Origin: Candidatus Avipropionibacterium avicola
GTDB lineage: Bacteria; Actinomycetota; Actinomycetes; Propionibacteriales; Propionibacteriaceae
Assembly (NCBI GenBank): GCA_018715445.1
Contig: DVLP01000070.1
Coordinates: 1-15,159, forward strand
DNA: 15,159 bases
Direction of reading: 5' to 3'
Within the stretch, counting starts at the first letter, position 1. Every line of letters begins with the position of its first letter. This document shows, piece by piece, positions 7,602 through 14,245 of this stretch. The notes under the pieces are model-generated. The model was not told where the DNA came from. It worked only from the letters and a program-made list of their open reading frames with translations, and searched no databases. Position numbers and translations under genes: made by a program.

Positions 7602-8342
7602 ATGTGCGGACGGTATGCGACTTCGTACGACCCAGACACCCTCGTCGATGCGTTCGACGTCGATGAGGTCGACGACGACCTGCCCGGCCCCAGTTGGAAC
7701 GTTGCGCCCACCGACCAGGTGCCGGTGGTGATGGAGCGAGATTCCAAGCAGGCCGACCGGACGGTCCGCAAGCTGCGACCACTGCACTGGGGACTGGTGC
7801 CGTCGTGGGCGAAGGACCCCTCGATCGGGGCCCGGATGATCAACGCTCGGGTCGAGACCGTCGCCGAGAAGCCTGCCTTCCGCAAGGCCTTCGCGGTACG
7901 GCGGTGCCTGCTGCCGGCCGACGGCTACTACGAGTGGTACGACACGGGGGAGAAGACGCCGAAGGGCAAGGCGATCAAGCAGCCCTACTTCATCCATCCC
8001 GGCGGTGACGAGCCGATGGCGATGGCGGGGCTCTACGAGTACTGGCGGTCCCCGAGCCAGCAGTGGTACCTGTCCTGCACCGTGATCACCACCGAGGCGA
8101 CCGACGCCCTGGGCCGGATCCACGACCGGATGCCGATGACCATTGCCCGCGCCGGTTGGTCGGCCTGGCTGGACCCGGAACGGACCGATCCCGACGATGC
8201 GGCCGAGCTGCTCGAGGTGGTCGAACCGGCACGGCTGCTGAGCCACCCCGTCTCGACCGAGGTCGGCTCGGTCCGCAACAACGGCCCTCACCTGGTCGAC
8301 CCGATCCCGGATCCGTTCGCCTTGCCCGAGGACCGGCCATGA
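7602..8342 (+). CDS. SRAP-domain protein (YedK/HMCES type, abasic-site shield)
   Basis: SRAP proteins form a covalent thiazolidine link between their Cys2 and abasic sites in single-stranded DNA, shielding them during replication. The 246-residue sequence keeps all active-site marks: MCGRY at the start with Cys2 (after removal of Met1 it is the N-terminal residue), NVAP at 33-36, WGLVPSWAKD at 63-72, NAR at 81-83, DGYYEW with Glu111, and HDRMP with His174. The start is fixed by the need for Cys2. A homologue (Rv3226c) lies near sigH and aroA in Mycobacterium tuberculosis, so this placement is part of a conserved neighbourhood. The stop overlaps the next gene's ATG by four bases, implying translational coupling. 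The C-terminal end (NNGPHLVDPI) is as in the family. Confidence 0.93.
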   Translation: MCGRYATSYDPDTLVDAFDVDEVDDDLPGPSWNVAPTDQVPVVMERDSKQADRTVRKLRPLHWGLVPSWAKDPSIGARMINARVETVAEKPAFRKAFAVRRCLLPADGYYEWYDTGEKTPKGKAIKQPYFIHPGGDEPMAMAGLYEYWRSPSQQWYLSCTVITTEATDALGRIHDRMPMTIARAGWSAWLDPERTDPDDAAELLEVVEPARLLSHPVSTEVGSVRNNGPHLVDPIPDPFALPEDRP

Positions 8343-8974
8343 CCGTCGTGGGCAGCGCGGTCGGCGACGGTGAACTGGTCGTCTCCGCCGCCGAGGACCC
8401 CCATGCCGTACTGCTGCTGGGCCATGGAGCCGGGGGACAGATCGATGCGTTCGACCTGTCCGAGCTGGCTCGGGCGTTGCCCGGGCGGGGGATCACCGTG
8501 GCACGGTTCGTCCAGCCGTGGAAGGTCGCCGGGAAACGCATCTCAGCACCGGCCGGTCAACTCGACACCGCCTTCGAGGCGGCCATGCACACTGTCAGAG
8601 CTCGGTGGCCGGGTCTGCCCCTGTTCACCGGCGGGCGAAGCCAAGGATCCCGGGTCGCCTGTCGGACCAGTGATCGTGGCGAGGTGGCCGGCGTGGTCTG
8701 CCTGGCCTTTCCGTTGCATCCGCCGGGGCGACCTGAGCGCAGCCGACTGCCCGAGTTGCAGACACCGGACCAGCCGGTCCTGGTCTGTCAGGGCAGCCGC
8801 GACACCTTCGGATCAGCGCAGCTGGTGACCGAGGTGACCCGGGGCCGGGCCAACGTCCGGGTGGTCGAGATCGAGGGGGCCGATCACTCCATGAGGACCC
8901 GCAAGCGCGATGGACGTACTCCGGACCAGGTCGGCGAGCAGATCGTCGCCGAGGTGGCCGGGTTCATCGGCTGA
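8339..8974 (+). CDS. Alpha/beta-hydrolase of the KANL3/TEX30-like family
   Basis: A 211-residue hydrolase-fold protein. It has the early oxyanion segment LLLGHGAGG (25-33), the nucleophile elbow GRSQG with Ser101, a probable acid at Asp155 (CQGSRDTFG) and a probable catalytic His183 (GADHSM). The order and spacing fit the small family related to dienelactone hydrolase and KANL3/TEX30; the physiological substrate of bacterial members is not known. The ATG at 8339 overlaps the SRAP stop (ATGA), so it is translated from the SRAP mRNA. Pairing with an abasic-site protein might point to DNA or nucleotide damage, but that is only inference. It ends 21 bases from the convergent nagB. Confidence 0.85.
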   Translation: MTVVGSAVGDGELVVSAAEDPHAVLLLGHGAGGQIDAFDLSELARALPGRGITVARFVQPWKVAGKRISAPAGQLDTAFEAAMHTVRARWPGLPLFTGGRSQGSRVACRTSDRGEVAGVVCLAFPLHPPGRPERSRLPELQTPDQPVLVCQGSRDTFGSAQLVTEVTRGRANVRVVEIEGADHSMRTRKRDGRTPDQVGEQIVAEVAGFIG

Positions 8975-8995
8975 GAGCGGGACGACCCTCAGCCC

Positions 8996-9781
8996 TCACA
9001 GGCCCTGCCAGGCCGGCTTGGACTCGTAGGCTTCGCGGTAGTAGTCCGACAGTTGCAGCCGAGACGCCGCCCCCGGATCGAGCAGCACCGAGGCATGCGG
9101 GTGGTGCTGCAGGATGGTCGCCGGCCACAGGGCCGAGACGGGACCCTCGGTGAGGTTGTGCACCGCCTCGCTCTTGCCCTTGCCGAGGGCGACCAGGACG
9201 ACATGACGGGCGTCCATGATCGTGCCCAGCCCCTGGGTCAGGCAGTGCCGCGGCACTGCCTCGATGTCACCACCGAAGAAGCGTGCATTGTCGATGCGCG
9301 TCTGGCTGGTCAGGGTCTTGATGCGCGTGCGGGAGGCCAACGACGAGCCGGGCTCGTTGAACGCGATGTGGCCGTCGGTGCCGATGCCGAGGATCTGCAG
9401 GTCGACCCCGCCCGCCTCGACGATGCGACGCTCGTAGTCGGCACAGGCCTCGGCCAGGTCGTCGGCCAGGCCGTCCGGACCGTGCACATTGGCCGGATCG
9501 ATGTCGAGCCGCGAGGTGAAGGCGGTGTCGATCACGTTGCGGTACCGCTCGGGGTGCTCGGCCGGCAGCCCGACGTACTCGTCCAGCATGAAGGCCTTCG
9601 CCCGCGCCAGGCTCAACTCGCCGGCATCGTGACGACGGGCCAACTCGTCATAGATCGCCAACGGCGTCGAACCAGTGGCGATGCCGAGGGTCGCATCGGG
9701 CTTGCGTTCCACCAGAGCACAGATCGCGTCCGCCACGAGGACCGGGATCTGGCTCGGCTCATTGGGAATGATGACCTCCAT
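8996..9781 (-). CDS. nagB: Glucosamine-6-phosphate deaminase
   Basis: NagB converts glucosamine 6-phosphate to fructose 6-phosphate and ammonia, feeding amino sugars into glycolysis. The 261 residues match the family length. The motifs LGIATGSTPL (32-41), MLDEYVGL with the catalytic Asp67, GIGTDGHIAFNEPGSSL with Asp136, His138 and Glu143, and the C-terminal ALGKGKSEAV are all intact. The ATG at 9781 is chosen: GCGAGG lies nine bases upstream, while an in-frame ATG nine bases earlier has the same purine run directly against it. No nagA or transporter gene is next to it, so it appears as a single gene here. It is transcribed in the same direction as the upstream epimerase gene, 68 bases away. 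Confidence 0.95.
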   Translation of the reverse strand: MEVIIPNEPSQIPVLVADAICALVERKPDATLGIATGSTPLAIYDELARRHDAGELSLARAKAFMLDEYVGLPAEHPERYRNVIDTAFTSRLDIDPANVHGPDGLADDLAEACADYERRIVEAGGVDLQILGIGTDGHIAFNEPGSSLASRTRIKTLTSQTRIDNARFFGGDIEAVPRHCLTQGLGTIMDARHVVLVALGKGKSEAVHNLTEGPVSALWPATILQHHPHASVLLDPGAASRLQLSDYYREAYESKPAWQGL

Positions 9782-9849
9782 GAGGCCCATCCTCGCAGAC
9801 AGTCGCCCTCCCCGTGGTCCCGGCCTCGGAATGTGATGACCCGCGGGAT

Positions 9850-11304
9850 TCAGCTCCAGAGGTCGTGCAGGGTGCCGGCGAGATCCGGTTGGGCGAACAC
9901 GTGGCCGGTCTCGGCCAGGACCCGGGACGTGGCGTGGCGGCCGGTGAGCCCGAGCGCCGGATCGGTGCCCATCACCCAGCCGCCCACCTGGGCCATCGGC
10001 CGGAAGGTCGGCGGAGCCGGGGGACGGCGCCACTCGCTGCGGATCAACCGCATCATCTCGTCGTTGCGGACCGGCTCCGGGCTGGCCGCGACCACCACGC
10101 CGTCGGGGATCGTGATCTCCGGCTCCAGCCCGAGGCAGGCCCGTACGATCGCGAGCCAGTCGGCCAGGCCGATCCAGCTGACCCACTGCCGTCCGTTGCC
10201 CATCGGTCCACCGAGGCCGACCCGGGCAAAGGTGGACAGCCGTTCGACGAGCTCGGCATCGCGGGCCAGCACCAGCGAGGTGCGCAGCACGTGGTGGTGG
10301 GCCGCAGGAGGATCGGTGAAGGCCGACTCCCAGGCCGAGGCCACCCCGGTCATCTGTGGCAGGGCCTCGGCCCCGTACGGCAGCGGTGTCGACTCGGTGC
10401 AGTGCCGCTCACCGGCGTCGCCCCAGATCGCGGTCGTGCTCGCCTGCACCCAGGCGGCCAGGCGTCGGTCCGGGCCGAGGGCCTGAGTCGCGGCGTCGAG
10501 CATCGTCCGGGTCGAGTCGACCCGGCTCGCCGTGAACTCGGCGATCCTCCGCCGGGTCGGACGGGCCCCGACACTGGCTCCGGCCAGATTGACCACTGCG
10601 GTGACGTCCGGCTCGTCGAACAGGCCGTCGGCCCACGGCCCGACGGTGCGCCCGTCCCACGTTCGCTGGACGAAGGGCAGGTCGTCACGGACGGTACGGG
10701 TCAGCACCACCACCTGGTGCCCGCGCGAGACCAGGTCGCCGGCCAGGTGCCGGCCCAACAGGCCGGTCCCACCGGGGATCACCACCCGCAGTCCACCGGC
10801 GGCCGGTGACTGGCCGGTGAGTTCGCGCAGCCGGGCACAGCGCACCGCGAAGTCAGCCAGTTCGTCGCCGATCACCGTGCCGTTGGCCCCGGGGACGATG
10901 CCCTCGTACGAGATCTGCTGGGTGAGCAGGCAGCGCCCCTCGACGAGCTCGGGGGACGGTTGGGTAGTGAGCTCGGGGGTCGGACGGGTGCCGGGCTCGG
11001 GCGTCGGCTCGACGGTGAAGCTGAACCGCCAGCGGCCACCCGGCTGGGGCTGCTCGAAGCTGAGGCGACGGCCCGATTCCAGTTCCACGATCCGGATCGG
11101 ACCCGCTGCGAGACGGTGCAGACGGGAGCGGACGGCGCCGCTGGGGACCAGGCGACCGGTGGTGCCGACCTCGACCGGTCCGTCGAGCTCGACCTCGGCC
11201 CATCCGGGCTGCCAGTCCGGCAAGCGTCGCGGATCGCCGACGACGGCCCAGATCTCTGCGGGGTCGAGGTCGAACTCCTGGCGGGCGGTCCGTGTCCACG
11301 TCAT
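9850..11304 (-). CDS. SRPBCC domain fused to a TIGR01777-type NAD(P)-epimerase domain
   Basis: A 484-residue two-domain protein. Residues 1 to about 150 look like a SRPBCC (polyketide-cyclase/START-like) domain (WTRTARQEFDLDPAEIWAVV, then GRRLSFEQPQPGGRWRF). From about 172 an extended SDR domain follows with the nucleotide motif IPGGTGLLGRHL and the family marks VNLAGASVG, RVDSTRTM, STTAIWGD and GRQWVSWI. TIGR01777 proteins (SDR39U1/YfcH-like) are widespread and poorly characterised; in actinobacteria this fusion is common. Within the SRPBCC domain, at 100-123, three eight-residue repeats (PTPEPGTR, PTPELTTQ, PSPELVEG) interrupt the fold. The ATG at 11304 is preferred over an upstream in-frame extension because a TACGGT -10-like element lies seven bases before it. 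The gene is divergent from the sigma factor. Confidence 0.88.
   Translation of the reverse strand: MTWTRTARQEFDLDPAEIWAVVGDPRRLPDWQPGWAEVELDGPVEVGTTGRLVPSGAVRSRLHRLAAGPIRIVELESGRRLSFEQPQPGGRWRFSFTVEPTPEPGTRPTPELTTQPSPELVEGRCLLTQQISYEGIVPGANGTVIGDELADFAVRCARLRELTGQSPAAGGLRVVIPGGTGLLGRHLAGDLVSRGHQVVVLTRTVRDDLPFVQRTWDGRTVGPWADGLFDEPDVTAVVNLAGASVGARPTRRRIAEFTASRVDSTRTMLDAATQALGPDRRLAAWVQASTTAIWGDAGERHCTESTPLPYGAEALPQMTGVASAWESAFTDPPAAHHHVLRTSLVLARDAELVERLSTFARVGLGGPMGNGRQWVSWIGLADWLAIVRACLGLEPEITIPDGVVVAASPEPVRNDEMMRLIRSEWRRPPAPPTFRPMAQVGGWVMGTDPALGLTGRHATSRVLAETGHVFAQPDLAGTLHDLWS
10936..11007. repeat. Three tandem 24-bp repeats inside the epimerase-fusion gene
   Basis: Three consecutive 24-bp units (10936-10959, 10960-10983, 10984-11007) share the core GAGCTCGGGGG on the plus strand and encode eight-residue repeats in frame on the minus strand. 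The leftmost unit, read on the minus strand, contains CCCGAGCTCGTCGAGGGG, a GC-rich version of the palindrome-like sequence that yields PELVEG in many spurious bacterial ORFs. The length is a multiple of three, so copy changes would leave the gene in frame. Confidence 0.85.
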
Positions 11305-11311
11305 GGACGAA

Positions 11312-11317
11312 ACCGTA
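11312..11317 (-). promoter_or_regulatory. Candidate -10 element (TACGGT) for the epimerase-fusion gene
   Basis: TACGGT on the minus strand ends seven bases before the ATG at 11304, with no Shine-Dalgarno. It lies seven bases from the -35 of the divergent sigma-R promoter, so the two promoters are interleaved. Confidence 0.45.
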
Positions 11318-11323
11318 GCGGTC

Positions 11324-11350
11324 GGGAATGAACCGCGTCGGAGGGTGGTT
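11324..11350 (+). promoter_or_regulatory. Sigma-R/sigma-H-type promoter (GGGAAT-N18-GTT)
   Basis: GGGAAT at 11324-11329 and GTT at 11348-11350 are separated by exactly 18 bases, matching the consensus reported for Streptomyces sigma-R and mycobacterial sigma-H promoters. It lies just upstream of the gene for such a sigma factor, so autoregulation is expected. Transcription should begin around 11357-11360, at or next to the GTG/ATG that opens the long form of the reading frame. Confidence 0.8.
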
Positions 11351-11410
11351 CCACCCTTGTGATGTCCATGATCAACGACACGGCACGGCACGGTCCGAAC
11401 AGACCGGCGC

Positions 11411-11416
11411 TAGAGT
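11411..11416 (+). promoter_or_regulatory. Candidate -10 element (TAGAGT) for the short sigma-R form
   Basis: TAGAGT fits TANNNT and ends eight bases before the ATG at 11425, with no Shine-Dalgarno. It could serve as a housekeeping promoter giving a leaderless mRNA for the short protein. No good -35 hexamer is visible, so the call is tentative. Confidence 0.4.
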
Positions 11417-11424
11417 GGTCGGCG

Positions 11425-12078
11425 ATGGCCACCAACATCAGCACCACGGACTCCGACGCCGCCGACCCGGCGGTCGCGGACCCTGCGACCCTCGACGCGC
11501 GCTTCGAGGCCGAGGCCCTGCAGTTCCTCGACCAGTTGTACGGCGCCGCCCTGCGGATGACCCGCAACCCCGCCGACGCCGAGGACCTGGTCCAGGAGGC
11601 GTATTCCAAGGCGTACGGAGCCTTCCACCAGTTCACTCCCGGCACCAACCTGAAGGCGTGGTTGTACCGGATCCTCACCAACACCTACATCAACAGCTAC
11701 CGCAAGAAGCAGCGTGAGCCGCAGCTGTCCGATGACGACGAGGTGCAGGACTGGCAGATCGCCCGCGCGGCCTCGCACACCTCCGGTGGACTGCCGTCGG
11801 CCGAGAGCGTGGCGCTGGACCAGCTGCCCGACGGTGCGGTGGTCGACGCGCTCCACGAGCTGCCCGAGAGCTTCCGGCTCGCCGTCTACCTGGCCGACGT
11901 GGAGGGCTTCTCCTACAAGGAGATCGCCGAGATCATGGACAGCCCGATCGGCACGGTGATGTCGCGTCTGAACCGGGGTCGTTCCCGGCTGCGCCACCTG
12001 CTGACCGATCATGCGCGTTCCATCGGGCTGGTACGCGACGATGCGTCCGGCAGTCCTGTGAAGGAGTCCCACTCGTGA
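11425..12078 (+). CDS. sigH: Thiol-stress ECF sigma factor of the SigR/SigH group
   Basis: This RNA polymerase sigma factor (called SigR in Streptomyces, SigH in mycobacteria) directs the response to thiol oxidation and heat. From ATG 11425 it is 217 residues. Region 2 lies at about 31-98 ([20 protein letters not shown], then [20 protein letters not shown]) and region 4 at about 140-193 ([20 protein letters not shown], then [11 protein letters not shown]); both match SigR closely. The frame stays open upstream to a GTG at 11359, adding 22 residues beginning MMSMIND, and the SigR-type promoter would start RNA there. The annotated start is the short one, next to a separate -10-like element; a long isoform starting at 11359 or 11362 is plausible. 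The stop overlaps the GTG of the anti-sigma gene (GTGA), so the pair is translationally coupled. Confidence 0.93.
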   Translation: MATNISTTDSDAADPAVADPATLDARFEAEALQFLDQLYGAALRMTRNPADAEDLVQEAYSKAYGAFHQFTPGTNLKAWLYRILTNTYINSYRKKQREPQLSDDDEVQDWQIARAASHTSGGLPSAESVALDQLPDGAVVDALHELPESFRLAVYLADVEGFSYKEIAEIMDSPIGTVMSRLNRGRSRLRHLLTDHARSIGLVRDDASGSPVKESHS

Positions 12079-12338
12079 GCACCACACCGGCCGGCGACGG
12101 CCCCAGCCAGGACGACTGTGAGCAGGCGCTGGAGCAACTCCACCAGTTCCTGGACCACGAGTTGCCCAGCGCCGATTCCGACCACATCCGCGACCACCTG
12201 CACCTGTGTGAGCAGTGCCTCGACACCTACGACCTCACCCAGCAGGTGAAGGACCTGGTCCACAAGCACTGTGGCAGCGCCGCACCTGACGACCTGCGGA
12301 CCAAGGTGCTGCGCACGCTGCGCACCAGCGATTCCTGA
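12075..12338 (+). CDS. rsrA: Zinc-binding anti-sigma factor, RsrA/RshA type
   Basis: An 87-residue ZAS-domain anti-sigma factor that should hold the SigR/SigH protein inactive under reducing conditions and release it when its cysteines are oxidised. The zinc motif HxxxCxxC is at His41, Cys45 and Cys48, with the partner Cys15 near the N-terminus. By family comparison Cys15 and Cys48 are the pair expected to form the trigger disulfide. The double cysteine near residue 61 of Streptomyces RsrA is His65-Cys66 here. The start is GTG at 12075, overlapping the sigma stop; AAGGAG at 12061-12066 is a strong ribosome-binding site eight bases upstream. The protein ends shortly after the ZAS domain, without the long tail of Streptomyces RsrA. 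Confidence 0.93.
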   Translation: MSTTPAGDGPSQDDCEQALEQLHQFLDHELPSADSDHIRDHLHLCEQCLDTYDLTQQVKDLVHKHCGSAAPDDLRTKVLRTLRTSDS

Positions 12339-12375
12339 TCCCCGGCCACTACGCGCACCGTCGGTGCCCGGGCGC

Positions 12376-12381
12376 TAGTCT
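12376..12381 (+). promoter_or_regulatory. Candidate -10 element (TAGTCT) for the pdtaS-like gene
   Basis: TAGTCT ends seven bases before the GTG at 12389, which has no Shine-Dalgarno. A short perfect inverted repeat (GCACC-GTC-GGTGC, 12355-12367) lies nine bases upstream, where a regulator or a weak terminator hairpin could sit. Confidence 0.5.
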
Positions 12382-12388
12382 GTGACCC

Positions 12389-13870
12389 GTGCCGAGCCTT
12401 GCCGAGGTCGTCGACGACCACACATCGTTGGAGCCAGCCGACCAGTCCCGACTCGAACTGCTCGTACGGCAATGGCACCTGGTGGCCGATCTGGCCTTCT
12501 CCGATCTGGTGCTGTGGGTGCCCGACACCGATCCCAATGTCTTCTGGGCGGCCGCACAGGTGCGTCCTGCCACGGGGCCGACCGCGTTGTTCGAGGACGT
12601 GGTCGGCGACCCGATCGCCTATGTGCCTGAGCACTTGGTGACCGGGGCCTTCGTCACCGGGGAGATCACCCGGACCTCGGCCAACAAGTTGCACGCCGGC
12701 ACGCCGGTCGACGTGATCGCGATCCCGATCCCGTACCGCGGTCGGATCATCGGTGTCCTGGAGCGCCACACCAACCAGCTGGGGGTCCGCCGACCCAGCG
12801 GCATGGAGCTGCAGTACGTGGCCGCCGCCGACGACCTCGCCACGATGGTCGCCGAGGGCAGCTTCCCGGTCGAGGCCGAGTGGTTGGATCCGAACGGGCC
12901 GCACGTCGGTGACGGCATGATCCGCCTCGACCCCGACGGCGACGTGATCTATGCCAGCCCCAACGCCGTCTCGGCCTATCGCCGGCTCGGCTGGTGGCTG
13001 GACCTCGAGGACGTGAACCTGTCCACCATCACCTCCCAAATGGCACCCACCAAGGACGAGGAACGCCACGAGGAGCTGTTGGCCGCGCTGTCGGGGCGAT
13101 ATGCCCGTGACTGCGAGGCCGACACCACCTCGGCGCAGGTGTTGCTGCGCTCCATCCCGATGCAGCGGGCAGGGGAGCGCATCGGTGCCCTGGTGCTGTG
13201 CAAGGACGTGACCGACCTGCGTCGCCGTGAGCGCGAGCTGGTCACCAAGGACGCCACCATCCGCGAGATGCACCACCGGGTGAAGAACAACCTGCAGACC
13301 GTCGCGGCGCTGTTGCGGATGCAGGCCCGCCGGATCGATTCCCCGGAGGCGACGGCGGCGCTCCAGGCGGCGATGGCCCGGGTGTCGTCGATCGCGGTGG
13401 TGCACGAGGTGCTGTCCCAGGTCTTCGACAAGACCGTCGACTTCGACGAGGTTGCCGACCAGATCCTGCGGATGTTGGCCACCGTCGCCACCACCGAGTC
13501 GGCAGCGACCGTACGGCGGGTGGGTTCGTTCGGTACGGTCTCGGCCGACGTCGCGACCAGCCTGTCCCTGGTGGTCACCGAGCTGTGCCAGAACGCGATC
13601 GAGCACGGGCTCAACCGCGGGCCCGGTCAGGTCGACGTGGTGGCCGAGGACCTCGCCGACAGCCCGGACCACGTGCACCGGCTGCGGGTCCGGGTGGTCA
13701 CCACCGACGGTGCCGAACTGCCTGAGGGCTTCGACCTGAACGCGACCTCGAGCCTCGGGCTGTCGATCGTGCAGACCATGGTGGCCGATCTGCAGGGCGA
13801 GTTCCGGTTGGAGAACCTGGCCGAGGGCCACGGGACCTGCGCGGAGGTCGTCGTACCCCGCGGGCTGTGA
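12389..13870 (+). CDS. pdtaS: PdtaS-type soluble sensor histidine kinase
   Basis: A 493-residue cytoplasmic kinase with no membrane segment. The order is a GAF domain (about 10-155), a PAS domain (about 175-275, ending with the KDVTDLRRRERELV linker), a HisKA_2 dimerisation helix with the phospho-acceptor in REMHHRVKNNLQTVAALLRM (His295 or His296), and an HWE/PdtaS-like ATPase domain with the N-box around Asn402 (TELCQNAIEH) and G-box LGLSIVQTMV (456-465). In Mycobacterium tuberculosis PdtaS phosphorylates the ANTAR-domain regulator PdtaR, which acts on RNA to prevent termination; no pdtaR is in this window. The GAF domain here has no cysteine; the four in the protein are at 242, 271, 400 and 484. 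The GTG start follows a -10-like hexamer by seven bases. The small biotin/lipoyl-carrier gene that lies between rshA and pdtaS in mycobacteria is absent. Confidence 0.92.
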   Translation: MPSLAEVVDDHTSLEPADQSRLELLVRQWHLVADLAFSDLVLWVPDTDPNVFWAAAQVRPATGPTALFEDVVGDPIAYVPEHLVTGAFVTGEITRTSANKLHAGTPVDVIAIPIPYRGRIIGVLERHTNQLGVRRPSGMELQYVAAADDLATMVAEGSFPVEAEWLDPNGPHVGDGMIRLDPDGDVIYASPNAVSAYRRLGWWLDLEDVNLSTITSQMAPTKDEERHEELLAALSGRYARDCEADTTSAQVLLRSIPMQRAGERIGALVLCKDVTDLRRRERELVTKDATIREMHHRVKNNLQTVAALLRMQARRIDSPEATAALQAAMARVSSIAVVHEVLSQVFDKTVDFDEVADQILRMLATVATTESAATVRRVGSFGTVSADVATSLSLVVTELCQNAIEHGLNRGPGQVDVVAEDLADSPDHVHRLRVRVVTTDGAELPEGFDLNATSSLGLSIVQTMVADLQGEFRLENLAEGHGTCAEVVVPRGL

Positions 13871-13905
13871 CCGCCCGGACACACACAGGCCCCGGACACA
13901 CAAAA

Positions 13906-13932
13906 CACCGGGCGCCGTGCTGGCACCCGGTG
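13906..13932 (-). terminator. Intrinsic terminator after whiB1, between the convergent genes
   Basis: CACCGGG (13906-13912) pairs with CCCGGTG (13926-13932), continued inward by GCC/GGC after one mismatch, with a five-base loop. On the minus strand the stem is followed by TTTTG (13905-13901), a typical Rho-independent terminator for whiB1. On the plus strand no T-tract follows, but the stem may also stop transcripts from the kinase gene. Confidence 0.8.
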
Positions 13933-13946
13933 GCGTGGTGGAGCTG

Positions 13947-14198
13947 TCAGGCGGTACGGATGCGGGAGCGTGCGGCGCGTCGCTTCAGTGCACGACGCTC
14001 GTCCTCGCTCATCCCGCCCCAGACGCCGTGGTCCTGGCCGGCCTCGAGGGCCCACTGCAGGCAGGGCTCCTTCACGGTGCAGCGGTTGCAGACCTTCTTG
14101 GCCTCCTCGATCTGCAGCAGGGCAGGGCCCGTGTTGCCGATCGGGAAGAACAGCTCGGGGTCTTCGTCAAGGCAAGCTGCCTTGTGGCGCCAATCCAT
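13947..14198 (-). CDS. whiB1: WhiB1-family iron-sulfur transcription regulator
   Basis: An 83-residue Wbl protein that binds a 4Fe-4S cluster through Cys9, Cys37, Cys40 and Cys46 (CNRC at 37-40) and carries the GVWGG turn at 58-62 and a basic C-terminal DNA-binding tail (RRALKRRAARSR). The start MDWRHKAACLDEDPELFFP and the whole length match WhiB1 of Mycobacterium tuberculosis and WblE of Streptomyces. WhiB1 is an essential regulator in mycobacteria that binds the primary sigma factor SigA and responds to nitric oxide. The ATG at 14198 has an AAGGAG ribosome-binding site eight bases upstream, so unlike many neighbours it has a leader. It faces the kinase gene, as whiB1 and pdtaS are neighbours in mycobacteria. 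Confidence 0.96.
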   Translation of the reverse strand: MDWRHKAACLDEDPELFFPIGNTGPALLQIEEAKKVCNRCTVKEPCLQWALEAGQDHGVWGGMSEDERRALKRRAARSRIRTA

Positions 14199-14220
14199 GC
14201 CGGTGTCTCCTTGTGTGAGG

Positions 14221-14245
14221 GCTGCAGCTAGGGTTGGTGCTGCAG
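14221..14245. repeat. Inverted repeat CTGCAGC-N10-GCTGCAG upstream of whiB1
   Basis: Seven-base arms at 14222-14228 and 14239-14245 are perfect inverted repeats; each arm contains the palindrome CTGCAG. The site is 24 to 47 bases before the whiB1 ATG, so it may be an operator or a hairpin in the mRNA leader. No known factor is assigned. Confidence 0.5.

Noticed and set aside
8971..8992. CTGAG...CTCAG as a terminator between the hydrolase and nagB
   Set aside because: Only five pairs, a long loop and no T-tract in either direction.
9774..9800. A second GGGAAT that might begin a sigma-R promoter
   Set aside because: No GTT lies 16-20 bases downstream and it falls inside the start of nagB.
12227..13903. 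A 558-codon minus-strand frame opposite rsrA and the PdtaS-like kinase
   Set aside because: The plus strand carries strong kinase motifs through the whole span; the antisense frame is a product of high GC codon bias.
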